DNA of 64,000 bases from Aquitalea palustris. GTDB taxonomy: Bacteria; Pseudomonadota; Gammaproteobacteria; Burkholderiales; Chromobacteriaceae. Below are positions 26,163 to 34,163 of this stretch, piece by piece; positions within the stretch are counted from its first letter, which is position 1; each line of letters begins with the position of its first letter. The notes below the pieces were generated by a model. The model saw only the letters and a list, made by a program, of their open reading frames with translations. It was not told where the DNA came from and searched no databases. Where the stretch lies: contig NZ_RFAR01000009.1 of NCBI RefSeq assembly GCF_003693445.1, positions 1 to 64,000 on the forward strand, given 5' to 3'. Both the position numbers and the translations under genes were made by a program.

Positions 26163-26202
26163 TAGACTGAAAATATCAGGCACTCAACTGCCATTTAGTC
26201 TA
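26163..26202 (+). promoter_or_regulatory. Long imperfect dyad before the PAS/GGDEF-like gene
   Basis: TAGACT ... GGCA-CTCAAC-TGCC ... AGTCTA: outer arms at 26163-26168 and 26197-26202 with an inner dyad at 26179-26192. It ends 10 bp before the ATG at 26213, where it could fold and hide the ribosome-binding region (TAGG). The role is unknown. The outer arms resemble half of the NemR box but the spacing is different. Confidence 0.3.
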
Positions 26203-26212
26203 GGTATGCCCC

Positions 26213-27148
26213 ATGGCCAGCTTCCCCTCATTCCAGTCGCTGATCGATACCGTACAGGGTGCCCTGCTGTTGGCACAGCCAGCCAGCGGCCGCATCATCA
26301 GCGCCAATCAGCTGGCGGCCATCCTGCTGGCCACGCCGCACGACGAGTTGCTGGGCCGCGATTTCGGCCAGTATCTGCAACACCCAGCCGACGCCGACGA
26401 ACTCAAGGCCCTGCTGGCCAGCAACAGCATGGTCTATAACCGGCGGCTACAAATGAAAACCGCCACCGGCCGCCATTTCGAGGTGCAGCTATCGCTGCGG
26501 GAAGTCATGCTGGATGACAGCGTCACGCTGGTGATCAGCTTCAGTGACCGCACCGAAAGCCAGCTGATGAGCCAATTACTCAATTTCGAACACCAACTGG
26601 TGGAACGCTCGCTCAATCTGGTGAAAAGCATGAAGCACGAACAACAACCCAGCCACGATGACGATCAGCTCACCGGCGTGGTAGGCATGCCGCAACTACT
26701 GAGCGGAGCCCATGCCGAAACCGGGCGCATCCGCCGCTATGGCGGCGATCTGTCAGGCATGGCGGTACAGCTGATCAATATCCCGCAGCTGATTCCACAA
26801 CAGGACAATGGCTCGGCACGACGCCACCTGCTGCGGCTGGCTGGCAGCCTGTGCGTGCAAAGCACGCGCGATAGCGATCAGGTGGCACGGCAGGAAGATG
26901 ATGTTTTTCTGGTATTGATGCCCAATACCAGCCTGGAGGGCGCCCACGAACTGGGCCGCAGGCTGCTGCATTCGCTAGGGCAGCTCACCTATATCCATCA
27001 GGGGCAGGAAGAAAAGGCTCAGGCCTGCATCGGCATCAGTGCACTGCGGCTGGAAGAAAACTCGCCCAATGCCATGCTGGATCGTCTGCAGGGCGCACTG
27101 AGCTTGGCGCGGATAGCCGGAGCCAACCAGATCCACCGCCAGGCCTGA
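26213..27148 (+). CDS. PAS domain protein with degenerate GGDEF domain
   Basis: A 311-residue signalling protein. Residues about 8-125 form a PAS domain (LLLAQPASGRIISANQLAAI, LLGRDFGQYLQHP, then a VTLVISFSDRTE end), followed by a short helical linker and a GGDEF-like domain (about 150-305). The active site GGDEF is replaced by QEDDVF (ARQEDDVFLVLMP, around residues 224-230), so diguanylate cyclase activity is not expected; it may act as a sensor or binder. It follows a PilZ-like gene. Confidence 0.65.
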   Translation: MASFPSFQSLIDTVQGALLLAQPASGRIISANQLAAILLATPHDELLGRDFGQYLQHPADADELKALLASNSMVYNRRLQMKTATGRHFEVQLSLREVMLDDSVTLVISFSDRTESQLMSQLLNFEHQLVERSLNLVKSMKHEQQPSHDDDQLTGVVGMPQLLSGAHAETGRIRRYGGDLSGMAVQLINIPQLIPQQDNGSARRHLLRLAGSLCVQSTRDSDQVARQEDDVFLVLMPNTSLEGAHELGRRLLHSLGQLTYIHQGQEEKAQACIGISALRLEENSPNAMLDRLQGALSLARIAGANQIHRQA

Positions 27149-27154
27149 ACCGGA

Positions 27155-27787
27155 TCAGCGACGGCCCTCGCGGGCCAGATGCACGGCCATGACCGCCAGC
27201 ACGCCACCCATCAGCCAGCGCTGCAAGCGCAAAAACAGCGGGCGGCCAGCAAGAAAGCGCGCCATGCTGCCAGCCAGCAACACCAGCAACGCATTGACCA
27301 GCAGGCTGATGGCAATCTGGGTAAAGCCCAGCCACAGCGACTGGCCCAGCACATTGCCTTGCGCGGTATCGATGAACTGCGGCAGCAACGACAGATACAT
27401 CACGGCGACCTTGGGGTTCAGCAGATTGGTCAGCATGCCCATGGCAAACAGCTTGCGTGGGCTGTCTGCGGCCAACTGGCGCACTTCGAAAGGCGAGCGG
27501 CCACCCGGCCGGAGCGCCTGCCAGGCCAGATACATGAGATAGCCCGCCCCGGCCAAACGCAGCGCATCGTAAGCCAGCGGCACCGCCAGCAGCAGCGCGC
27601 TGATGCCTAGCGCGGCGCACAGCATGTAGCAGAGAAAGCCCGCGCCGACACCCGCCAGCGAAATCAGGCCGGCGCGCCGCCCCTGACAGATGGAACGCGA
27701 CAGGAGATAGGCCATATTAGGGCCGGGTGTCAGCACCATGCCCAGCGCCAGCAGGGCAAAGGTCAACCAGTGAAGGGACTGTGGCAT
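27155..27787 (-). CDS. LysE/RhtB-family amino acid exporter
   Basis: A 210-residue membrane protein of six helices. The family N-terminus LTPGPNMAYLLSRSICQGRRAGL is clear, with LFAMGMLTNLLNPKVAVMYLSLLPQF in the middle (the conserved NPK). Such transporters export amino acids such as lysine, homoserine or threonine. It starts 26 bp after the mpl stop, on the same strand, and converges with the PAS/GGDEF-like gene 6 bp away. Substrate not determined. Confidence 0.9.
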   Translation of the reverse strand: MPQSLHWLTFALLALGMVLTPGPNMAYLLSRSICQGRRAGLISLAGVGAGFLCYMLCAALGISALLLAVPLAYDALRLAGAGYLMYLAWQALRPGGRSPFEVRQLAADSPRKLFAMGMLTNLLNPKVAVMYLSLLPQFIDTAQGNVLGQSLWLGFTQIAISLLVNALLVLLAGSMARFLAGRPLFLRLQRWLMGGVLAVMAVHLAREGRR

Positions 27788-27813
27788 GGCGGGCTTTCTT
27801 CAGGGATGGGCGT

Positions 27814-29199
27814 TCAGTGTGCCTGAGTGGCAGCCAGCCCATCCAGCAGTTTCTGATGGATGCCACCGAAACCGCCATTACTCATCACCAGGATATGGTC
27901 GCCCGTCTTGGCCTCGGCCAGAATGGCGGCGATCAGCGTGTCCAGCTGGTCGAAGGTTTCCGCCTTGTCGCCCATGCCCTGCAGTGCCTCGGCCGGACTC
28001 CAGTTCAGGCCCGCAGCGGAGCAGAACACCCGGTCGGCCAGTGCCAGCGAGCCGGGCAAGGCGTCTTTCATCGTGCCCAGCTTCATGGTGTTGGAGCGAG
28101 GCTCCAGTACCGCCAGAATGCGTGCACTGCCCACATGGCGGCGCAAACCCTCCAGCGTGGTGGCAATGGCGGTGGGATGGTGGGCAAAGTCGTCATACAC
28201 GGTAATGCCGGCCACCGTGCCGCGCACTTCCATGCGGCGTTTTACATTGTCAAAGCGTGCCAGGGCGGCGATGGCATCGCGTACCGCCACCCCGGCATGG
28301 CGGGCGGCAGCAATCGCGGCCACCGCATTCAGGCGGTTGTGCTCGCCCAGCAGCGTCCATTCCACCCGGCCTTGCGGCTGGCCATCCAGCAATACATCGA
28401 AATGACCCGCCGCATCCGGCTCGCCAGCCTGCCAGCCAGTAGCCACGCCGAACGCTTCCACCGGGGTCCAGCAGCCACGTTCCAGTACCCGCGTGAGGCT
28501 CGCTTCGCGGCCGTTGCTGACAATCAGGCCTTGTGCCGGAATGGTGCGCACCAGATGGTGGAACTGGGTTTCGATGGCGGCCAGATCAGGGAAAATATCG
28601 GCGTGATCGTATTCCAGATTGTTCAGGATGGCCGTGCGCGGGCGGTAATGGACAAACTTGGAACGCTTGTCGAAGAAAGCGGTGTCGTATTCATCGGCCT
28701 CGATCACAAAGAAGGGGCTGATGCTGGCCGGGTCCTGCGCCGGCACACCGGGGAGGCGGGCCGATACGCCAAAGTTCTGCGGAATGCCGCCAATCAGGAA
28801 ACCCGGCGCCAGGCCGGCGTCTTCCAGAATCCACGCCAGCATCGAGCTGGTAGTGGTCTTGCCATGGGTACCGGCCACCGCCAGCACCCATTTGTCCTGC
28901 AATACATTCTCGGCCAGCCACTGTGGCCCGGAAATATAGGGCAGGCCACGATTGAGGATGGCCTCCATCAATTCTTTGCCACGGGTCACCACATTGCCTA
29001 TCACATACACATCAGCCCCCAGCTCCAACTGCTCGGCACCAAAACCCTGGGTCAGGGTAATGCCCATGGCCTCCAGCTGGGTGCTCATCGGGGGATAGAC
29101 GTTGGCATCACAACCGGTAACGGTGTGGCCGGCCTGCTTGGCAATGGCAGCAATGCCGCCCATGAAGGTGCCGCAAATGCCCAGGATATGAATGTGCAT
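27814..29199 (-). CDS. mpl: UDP-MurNAc:L-Ala-gamma-D-Glu-mDAP ligase (Mpl)
   Basis: A 461-residue cytosolic ligase that recycles murein tripeptide by attaching it to UDP-MurNAc. It begins MHIHILGICGTFMGGIAAIA and has the Mur ligase P-loop VAGTHGKTTTSSMLAW (about 110-125), EADEYDTAFFDKRSKF, and the family block YDDFAHHPTAIATTLEGLR. The length is typical of Mpl. The start at 29199 was chosen over a longer reading frame because it begins with the conserved domain. Confidence 0.95.
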   Translation of the reverse strand: MHIHILGICGTFMGGIAAIAKQAGHTVTGCDANVYPPMSTQLEAMGITLTQGFGAEQLELGADVYVIGNVVTRGKELMEAILNRGLPYISGPQWLAENVLQDKWVLAVAGTHGKTTTSSMLAWILEDAGLAPGFLIGGIPQNFGVSARLPGVPAQDPASISPFFVIEADEYDTAFFDKRSKFVHYRPRTAILNNLEYDHADIFPDLAAIETQFHHLVRTIPAQGLIVSNGREASLTRVLERGCWTPVEAFGVATGWQAGEPDAAGHFDVLLDGQPQGRVEWTLLGEHNRLNAVAAIAAARHAGVAVRDAIAALARFDNVKRRMEVRGTVAGITVYDDFAHHPTAIATTLEGLRRHVGSARILAVLEPRSNTMKLGTMKDALPGSLALADRVFCSAAGLNWSPAEALQGMGDKAETFDQLDTLIAAILAEAKTGDHILVMSNGGFGGIHQKLLDGLAATQAH

Positions 29200-29344
29200 G
29201 ACAGTAAATGCTGTGTTGACCGCGAGGGGGCTATTATAACGCCGCCTTGGCCGCATAATTCACTTGTTCGCACGCGGCTGACACCGCGGCACACTGCACT
29301 CAATCACCGTGGGTAGCTAGCGCTGCCCCATCAGGAGAATCACC

Positions 29345-30031
29345 ATGACCCACGATATCGTCATCCAGCGTCCCGGCCAGCCACAGCAACTGATGCTGCT
29401 GTTTCATGGTGTGGGCGCCACCCCGGACAGCATGCAGCAAGTGGGCCAGTATCTGGCCAAGGGCTTTCCGCAGGCGCTGATTGTCAGCGTGGCCGGCAGC
29501 CATGCCAGTGATCTGGGCCAAGGTTTCCAGTGGTTTTCGGTGCAGGAAGTCACCGAAGAAAATCGCCCGGCACGGGTGGCAGCTGCCCTGCCCGACTTTC
29601 TCGCTGCGGTAAGACGCTGGCAACAGGACAGCGGCCTGGGCCATGCGGCCACCGCCCTGGTGGGTTTCAGCCAGGGCGCCATCATGGCCTTGGAGGCCGC
29701 GGCAGCCTACCCGGAACTGGCCAGCCGGGTGCTGGCATTCAGCGGGCGCTTTGCCAGCCTGCCGGCAGCACCGCTGGCACAAACCACGGTGCACCTGTTC
29801 CATGGCAAGGCCGATCCGGTGATTCCTTACCAGCACAGCATTCAGGCGGCCGAACATCTGATCGCGCTGGGCAGCGATGTCACCGCCGAGATCGAGCCCT
29901 TTGTCGGCCACCACATCCATGAAGATTTGCTGGAAAAGGCGCTGGAGTACCTGCAATCGCATATCCCGCGCCATGTGTGGGACGAGGCCATGAGCGCCAG
30001 CCCGGAACAGGCGGCCATCAAGCCCAAGTAA
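29345..30031 (+). CDS. Alpha/beta-hydrolase esterase (YpfH-like)
   Basis: A 228-residue serine hydrolase. The nucleophile motif GFSQG puts Ser109 in the catalytic position, with LFHGVGATPDSMQQVG at the oxyanion region, FHGKADPVIPYQHS (Asp) and VGHHIHEDL (His) completing the triad. This is the E. coli YpfH / carboxylesterase 2 type. It follows mpl divergently (145 bp) and converges with the Na+/H+ antiporter gene. AGGAG lies 7 bases before the ATG. Physiological substrate unknown. Confidence 0.88.
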   Translation: MTHDIVIQRPGQPQQLMLLFHGVGATPDSMQQVGQYLAKGFPQALIVSVAGSHASDLGQGFQWFSVQEVTEENRPARVAAALPDFLAAVRRWQQDSGLGHAATALVGFSQGAIMALEAAAAYPELASRVLAFSGRFASLPAAPLAQTTVHLFHGKADPVIPYQHSIQAAEHLIALGSDVTAEIEPFVGHHIHEDLLEKALEYLQSHIPRHVWDEAMSASPEQAAIKPK

Positions 30032-30060
30032 ACAAGCAAACCCAGGTAACAAGACTGCAG

Positions 30061-30094
30061 CGGCGCGCCCCCGGAGTGGAGGCACGCCGTTTTT
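30061..30094 (+). terminator. Terminator between the esterase and antiporter genes
   Basis: Near-perfect 9-bp stem CGGCGCGCC / GGCACGCCG (one mismatch) with an 11-base loop and a TTTTT tail. It lies 29 bp after the esterase stop and 4 bp before the convergent gene. Confidence 0.7.
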
Positions 30095-30097
30095 GCA

Positions 30098-31501
30098 TCA
30101 GAAGAAAATCCAGGTCAGCAGGGCAAACAGCGGCATCAGCACGCTGATGGACCACAGCATGTAGGCAAAGAAGCTGGGCATGGCCACGCCGCGCTGCTCG
30201 GCAATCGACTTGACCATGAAGTTGGGCGCATTGCCGATATAGGTATTGGCACCCATGAATACCGCCCCCATGGAAATGGCCAGTAGCGTCTGGGCCAGCG
30301 GCCCCATCAGCGTGCCGGCATCACCATCGGCCAGATTGAAAAACACCAGATAGGTTGGCGCATTGTCCAGGAAACTGGACAGCAGGCCGGTCATCCAGAA
30401 ATACATGGCATTCACCGGCTGGCCATCGGCAGCGGATACCGCATGCACCAGTGCGGCCAGCTGCCCGGCCGTACCTGCGCGCAAGATGGCAATGGCCGGC
30501 GCGATGGTGACAAAGATGCCGGCAAACAGCTTGCCCACTTCCAGAATCGGTGCCCAGTTGAATTCATTGCCCACCCGCACCTGCTTGGGCGTGACCCACA
30601 GGGAAACAATGGTCAGCAGCAGCAACAGGCCATCGCGCACCAGATTCTGCAACTCGGCATGCACGCCGGCCACTTCGAAATGCACCGCCGGCTGCCAGAA
30701 ACCGGACAACAATACCGCCCCCACCACGCCGGCCAGCAACAGGAAATTGATCTTGCCGAACAAGTGCAAGGGTTGATCACGATGCGGCTTGAACTCCTCG
30801 TCCTCACGGCGGTAGAAATAGCTGTCCACCGCATAGAACACCAGCAGCAGCAAAGCAGCCAGCAGCGCCACCGGCAACAGCATGTGCTGGAAGGTCCAGC
30901 CGAAGGTCACCCCTTTGAGAAAGCCCAGAAACAGCGGCGGGTCACCCAGCGGCGTCAGGCCACCGCCCACATTGGCCACCAGAAAAATGAAGAACACCAC
31001 CACATGCACCCGGTGCGTGCGGTTGTCGTTGGCCTTGAGCAAGGGCCGGATCAGCAGCATGGCGGCCCCGGTGGTGCCCATGATGGAGGCCAGCACAGTA
31101 CCGATGGCCAGAATGCTGGTATTGACCCTGGGTGAGCCATGCAGGCTGCCGCCCACCAGGATGCCGCCGGACACGGTATACAGTGCCAGCAGCAGCATGA
31201 TGAAGGGGATGTATTCGGTAATCAGCGCATGCACGATCAAGCTGAGCGTGCTGCTGGCCCCGAAACTGAAGGCAAAGGGCAACAGGAACAGCACGCTCCA
31301 AAGCGCGGTGACCTTACCGAAATGATGATGCCAGAATGCCGGGGCAAAAATCGGAAACAGGGCAATGGACAGCAGGATGCCGGCAAAGGGCAGGACCCAG
31401 GCCAGGCTCAGCGTGGTGCCATCCAGCTCTGCCGCCTGTGCCATGGCAGGCAGCGTGAGCAGCAGGATCAAGCTGAGGGTATTGCGCAGAGTAATAGGCA
31501 T
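30098..31501 (-). CDS. Na+/H+ antiporter family protein (NhaD-like)
   Basis: A 467-residue polytopic inner-membrane protein. Residues 1-24 look like an N-terminal signal/helix (ITLRNTLSLILLLTLPAMAQA). Conserved blocks such as GTTGAAMLLIRPLLKANDNR, NVGGGLTPLGDPPLFLGFLKG and SSFLDNAPTYLVFFNLA are typical for the NhaD/citrate-transporter-like sodium:proton antiporters. I chose ATG 31501 because it starts the conserved signal-like helix. Substrate and direction are inferred from family. Confidence 0.85.
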   Translation of the reverse strand: MPITLRNTLSLILLLTLPAMAQAAELDGTTLSLAWVLPFAGILLSIALFPIFAPAFWHHHFGKVTALWSVLFLLPFAFSFGASSTLSLIVHALITEYIPFIMLLLALYTVSGGILVGGSLHGSPRVNTSILAIGTVLASIMGTTGAAMLLIRPLLKANDNRTHRVHVVVFFIFLVANVGGGLTPLGDPPLFLGFLKGVTFGWTFQHMLLPVALLAALLLLVFYAVDSYFYRREDEEFKPHRDQPLHLFGKINFLLLAGVVGAVLLSGFWQPAVHFEVAGVHAELQNLVRDGLLLLLTIVSLWVTPKQVRVGNEFNWAPILEVGKLFAGIFVTIAPAIAILRAGTAGQLAALVHAVSAADGQPVNAMYFWMTGLLSSFLDNAPTYLVFFNLADGDAGTLMGPLAQTLLAISMGAVFMGANTYIGNAPNFMVKSIAEQRGVAMPSFFAYMLWSISVLMPLFALLTWIFF

Positions 31502-31608
31502 CGTGGCTCCGGTTGCGACGGATGGTGGGTAGGGTGCAGATGCAAAGGGCTGGGGCACTAGGCCCCGGCCTGTTCGCCTTCCGCCGGGATGGCGGAAAAG
31601 CGGCTGCC

Positions 31609-31998
31609 TTACAGGCTGCCCTTCTGAATGAACTCGATCTTATAACCGTCCGGGTCTTCCACGAAAGCGATGACTGTAGTGCCATGCTTCATCGGGCCGG
31701 CCTCACGGACTACCTTGCCGCCCTTGGCGCGCACCGCCTCACAAGCCTGGTAGGCATCTTCCACACCGATGGCGATATGGCCAAAGGCATTGCCCAGTTC
31801 ATAGCTGTCGGTATCCCAGTTATGGGTCAGCTCCAGCACGGTATGGTCGGTTTCATCACCGTAGCCGACAAAAGCCAGGGTAAAGCGGCCTTCCGGATAG
31901 TCCTGGCGGCGCAGCAGGCGCATGCCCAGTACTTCCTGATAAAAGGCCAGCGAACGTTCCAGATTGCCGACGCGCAGCATGGTGTGCAGAAATTGCAT
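31609..31998 (-). CDS. gloA: Lactoylglutathione lyase (glyoxalase I)
   Basis: A 129-residue metal-dependent enzyme isomerising the methylglyoxal-glutathione hemithioacetal. The four metal ligands fit the short, Ni-type GloA: His5 (FLHTMLRV), Glu in TVLELTHNW, His in [12 protein letters not shown] and Glu in YKIEFIQ. Length is typical. A clear AGGAG precedes the ATG. It stands as a separate unit here, whereas in E. coli gloA belongs to the nemRA operon; the DJ-1 protein in the local NemR operon may complement it. Confidence 0.95.
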   Translation of the reverse strand: MQFLHTMLRVGNLERSLAFYQEVLGMRLLRRQDYPEGRFTLAFVGYGDETDHTVLELTHNWDTDSYELGNAFGHIAIGVEDAYQACEAVRAKGGKVVREAGPMKHGTTVIAFVEDPDGYKIEFIQKGSL

Positions 31999-32050
31999 GG
32001 TATGACTCCTGTATCAGGTTAACCGCCCGTACTCACTACCGGACAGGCGA

Positions 32051-32761
32051 CTAGCCAAAACGAAACAGGCTACTCCCCTGTTGTTTCAACCAGTGGCGAG
32101 CATTTTTCCAGTCGGGAAACAAGCGGGCGGTTTCCGCCCAGAAGGCGGAAGAATGGTTCATGTGCAGCAAATGGGCCAGCTCGTGGGCCAGCACATAATC
32201 GATGATGGGCAGCGGAGCCTGCATCAGCCGCCAGTTGAGGCGGATATCGCCAGCGGCGGTACAGCTGCCCCAGCGGGTGCGGGCCGATGACAGCGACAGC
32301 TTGCCCGGCTGACGCGGGCAGTGCACGGCGAACTGCCCCAGCCGCTGGGCAAAGCATAGCTGGGCCTGACGCTTGAGCCAGACGCTGACCACAGCCTGTA
32401 GGCCAAGCGTGTCACCCGGGGCAATGCCGCATACCTGCAGCACATCGCCGTTCAGCCGCGCCGTGCGGCGCTGGCCGCCCTGCAGCTGGATGGGCAGCTC
32501 GCGCCCCAGATAAGACAGGCTGGTCAGATCGGCCAGCTGCTGTTTTTGTTCCCGCTGTGTCAGCACATGCCGGGCAATCCAGTCCTGCCGCGCCAGCAGC
32601 ACCTCGCGCAAACGGGCCTGGCTGATGCGGGGGTGGGCAATCAGCTCCACCCGGCCATCGGCAATGCGGATGCCTATGCTTTTGCGCACCCGCCGCACCA
32701 GGTGCACCTCTACCGCGCCCTCAGGCAGCGGCAGGATGGTCCAGGCGGCGGCGCTTGTCAT
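32051..32761 (-). CDS. M48-type metal-dependent hydrolase (YgjP/DUF45)
   Basis: A 236-residue protein with the zincin motif HELAHLLHMNHS (His-Glu-x-x-His, about residues 195-206) and the preceding block RTRWGSCTAAGDIRLNWRLM characteristic of the YgjP-like family. It may be a cytosolic metallopeptidase-like protein of unknown substrate. Its start overlaps the end of plsC by 41 bp; the ATG at 32761 was preferred over a TTG at 32773. It is part of the minus-strand gmhB-plsC-ygjP group. Confidence 0.85.
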   Translation of the reverse strand: MTSAAAWTILPLPEGAVEVHLVRRVRKSIGIRIADGRVELIAHPRISQARLREVLLARQDWIARHVLTQREQKQQLADLTSLSYLGRELPIQLQGGQRRTARLNGDVLQVCGIAPGDTLGLQAVVSVWLKRQAQLCFAQRLGQFAVHCPRQPGKLSLSSARTRWGSCTAAGDIRLNWRLMQAPLPIIDYVLAHELAHLLHMNHSSAFWAETARLFPDWKNARHWLKQQGSSLFRFG

Positions 32762-33491
32762 CGGGGTGGGCAAAGGGGCCGACGCCGCCGATCTCGCGCT
32801 GGCGCGCCTCGATCCACTGCTGCGCCTGCTGGGTCATGGCCTCCGGGCCAACACCATCCTGCGGGCGGATGGCCGGGCCGATCACCACGGTAATCTCGCC
32901 CGGATATTTCAGAAAAGCATTGCGCGGCCAGAATTCACCGGCATTGTGTGCCACCGGCACCAATGGCATGTCCAGCTGACGCGCCATGCGCGCTGCGCCG
33001 TGTTTGTATTTGCCAGCCACACCCGGCTTGGTGCGGGTACCTTCGGGAAACACGGTAATCCAGAAGCCGTGTTTCTTGCGCTCCAGCCCCTGTTGCAGCA
33101 TGCGGTCGTTGGCTCGGGAACGGTCGGAACGATTGATGGCAATGGGGTTCATCAAGGCCAGGCCCCAGCCGAAGAAGGGCAGCCACAGCAATTCGCGCTT
33201 GGCGACATAAATCTGCGAGGGAAAGATTTTCTGCAAGGCCAGGGTTTCCCAGCCGGACTGATGTTTGGAGCAGATGATGGACGGCTCGGACGGGATGTTC
33301 TCCGCACCGATCACCCGGTATTTCAGGCCCACCACATGCACCAGCAGCCACAGCATGATCTTGGCCCAGCTCTCGCCAAACACATGGCGGGTACGGCGTG
33401 GCAGCGGTGCGGCGATGAACAGGCCCAGAAAGCACAGCGGCGTGACAATCAGCAGCAACAGCCAGTAAATCAGGTTACGAATCCAGATCAT
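32721..33491 (-). CDS. plsC: 1-acyl-sn-glycerol-3-phosphate acyltransferase
   Basis: A 256-residue membrane-bound enzyme that makes phosphatidic acid. An N-terminal hydrophobic helix (RNLIYWLLLLIVTPLCFLGL) is followed by the acyltransferase motifs: SKHQSGWETLALQ (motif I, here HQSGWE rather than HxxxxD), and FPEGTRTKPG (motif III). The HQSGWE form is common in proteobacterial PlsC. It follows gmhB with a 29-bp gap. Confidence 0.92.
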   Translation of the reverse strand: MIWIRNLIYWLLLLIVTPLCFLGLFIAAPLPRRTRHVFGESWAKIMLWLLVHVVGLKYRVIGAENIPSEPSIICSKHQSGWETLALQKIFPSQIYVAKRELLWLPFFGWGLALMNPIAINRSDRSRANDRMLQQGLERKKHGFWITVFPEGTRTKPGVAGKYKHGAARMARQLDMPLVPVAHNAGEFWPRNAFLKYPGEITVVIGPAIRPQDGVGPEAMTQQAQQWIEARQREIGGVGPFAHPDDKRRRLDHPAAA

Positions 33492-33520
33492 GGGTTATCT
33501 CAGCCTTGGGCTTAGCCAGT

Positions 33521-34057
33521 TCACAGATTGATCAAGTGCTCGGCGGCGTCGAACAGGTCGTCGAACACCAGCGTTCCTTCGGGCAGTCCGCCCTTTTCCA
33601 GGGTCTTCATGCCTTTGCCGGTACGCACCAGAATGGGCTGTCCGCCAACCGCAGCCACCGATTCCAGATCGCGCAGGCTGTCGCCAATCAAGGGCAGGCC
33701 CTGCAGCTTGACATTGAAACGCTCGGCCAGCTCCAGCACCATGCCCGGCAGCGGCTTGCGGCATTCACAGCCATGATCCGGCCCGTGCGGGCAGTAGGCG
33801 ATGGCATCGATACGGCCACCAGCCTGCCCTACCAGCCGGTGCATCTTTTCATGCATGGCATTGAGTGCATGCACATCGAACAGGCCACGCGCCAGGCCGG
33901 ACTGATTGGTGGCCACCACCACATGCCAGCCGGCCTGGGTCAGGTTGGCGATGGCTTCCAGACTGTGCGGCAGCGGTAGCCACTCCATGGTGTTCTTGAC
34001 GAAATCATCACGGTCTTCGTTGATGACGCCGTCGCGATCCAGGATGACAAGTTTCAT
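33521..34057 (-). CDS. gmhB: D-glycero-beta-D-manno-heptose 1,7-bisphosphate 7-phosphatase
   Basis: A 178-residue HAD-family phosphatase for LPS heptose synthesis. MKLVILDRDGVINEDRDDFV is the family start with the two catalytic aspartates (DRDG). The zinc-binding CPHGPDHGCECRKPLPG follows the GmhB pattern. AAGGA precedes the ATG. It lies downstream of glyS on the same strand, with a long hairpin in between. Confidence 0.94.
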   Translation of the reverse strand: MKLVILDRDGVINEDRDDFVKNTMEWLPLPHSLEAIANLTQAGWHVVVATNQSGLARGLFDVHALNAMHEKMHRLVGQAGGRIDAIAYCPHGPDHGCECRKPLPGMVLELAERFNVKLQGLPLIGDSLRDLESVAAVGGQPILVRTGKGMKTLEKGGLPEGTLVFDDLFDAAEHLINL

Positions 34058-34079
34058 GGTTTTCCTTGCGATGGGAGAA

Positions 34080-34115
34080 CAATCCGGCCGGTAAACAGGC
34101 TACCGTGCCGGATTG
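34080..34115 (-). other. Long hairpin in the glyS-gmhB gap
   Basis: Arms CAATCCGGC-CGGTA (34080-34093) and TACCG-T-GCCGGATTG (34101-34115) pair with one bulge around a 7-base loop. No T-run follows on either strand. It sits just upstream of the gmhB ribosome-binding site and might be an mRNA processing or attenuation element. Confidence 0.4.
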
Positions 34116-34163
34116 ATGCAGGCAAAAACTGCGCCAGCCGGCCCCGCAGGACCGGCTACAAGC

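Noticed and set aside
26163-26202. Third NemR operator before the PAS/GGDEF-like gene
   Set aside because: The TAGAC/GTCTA halves are 28 bases apart instead of five, so they do not form the NemR dyad.
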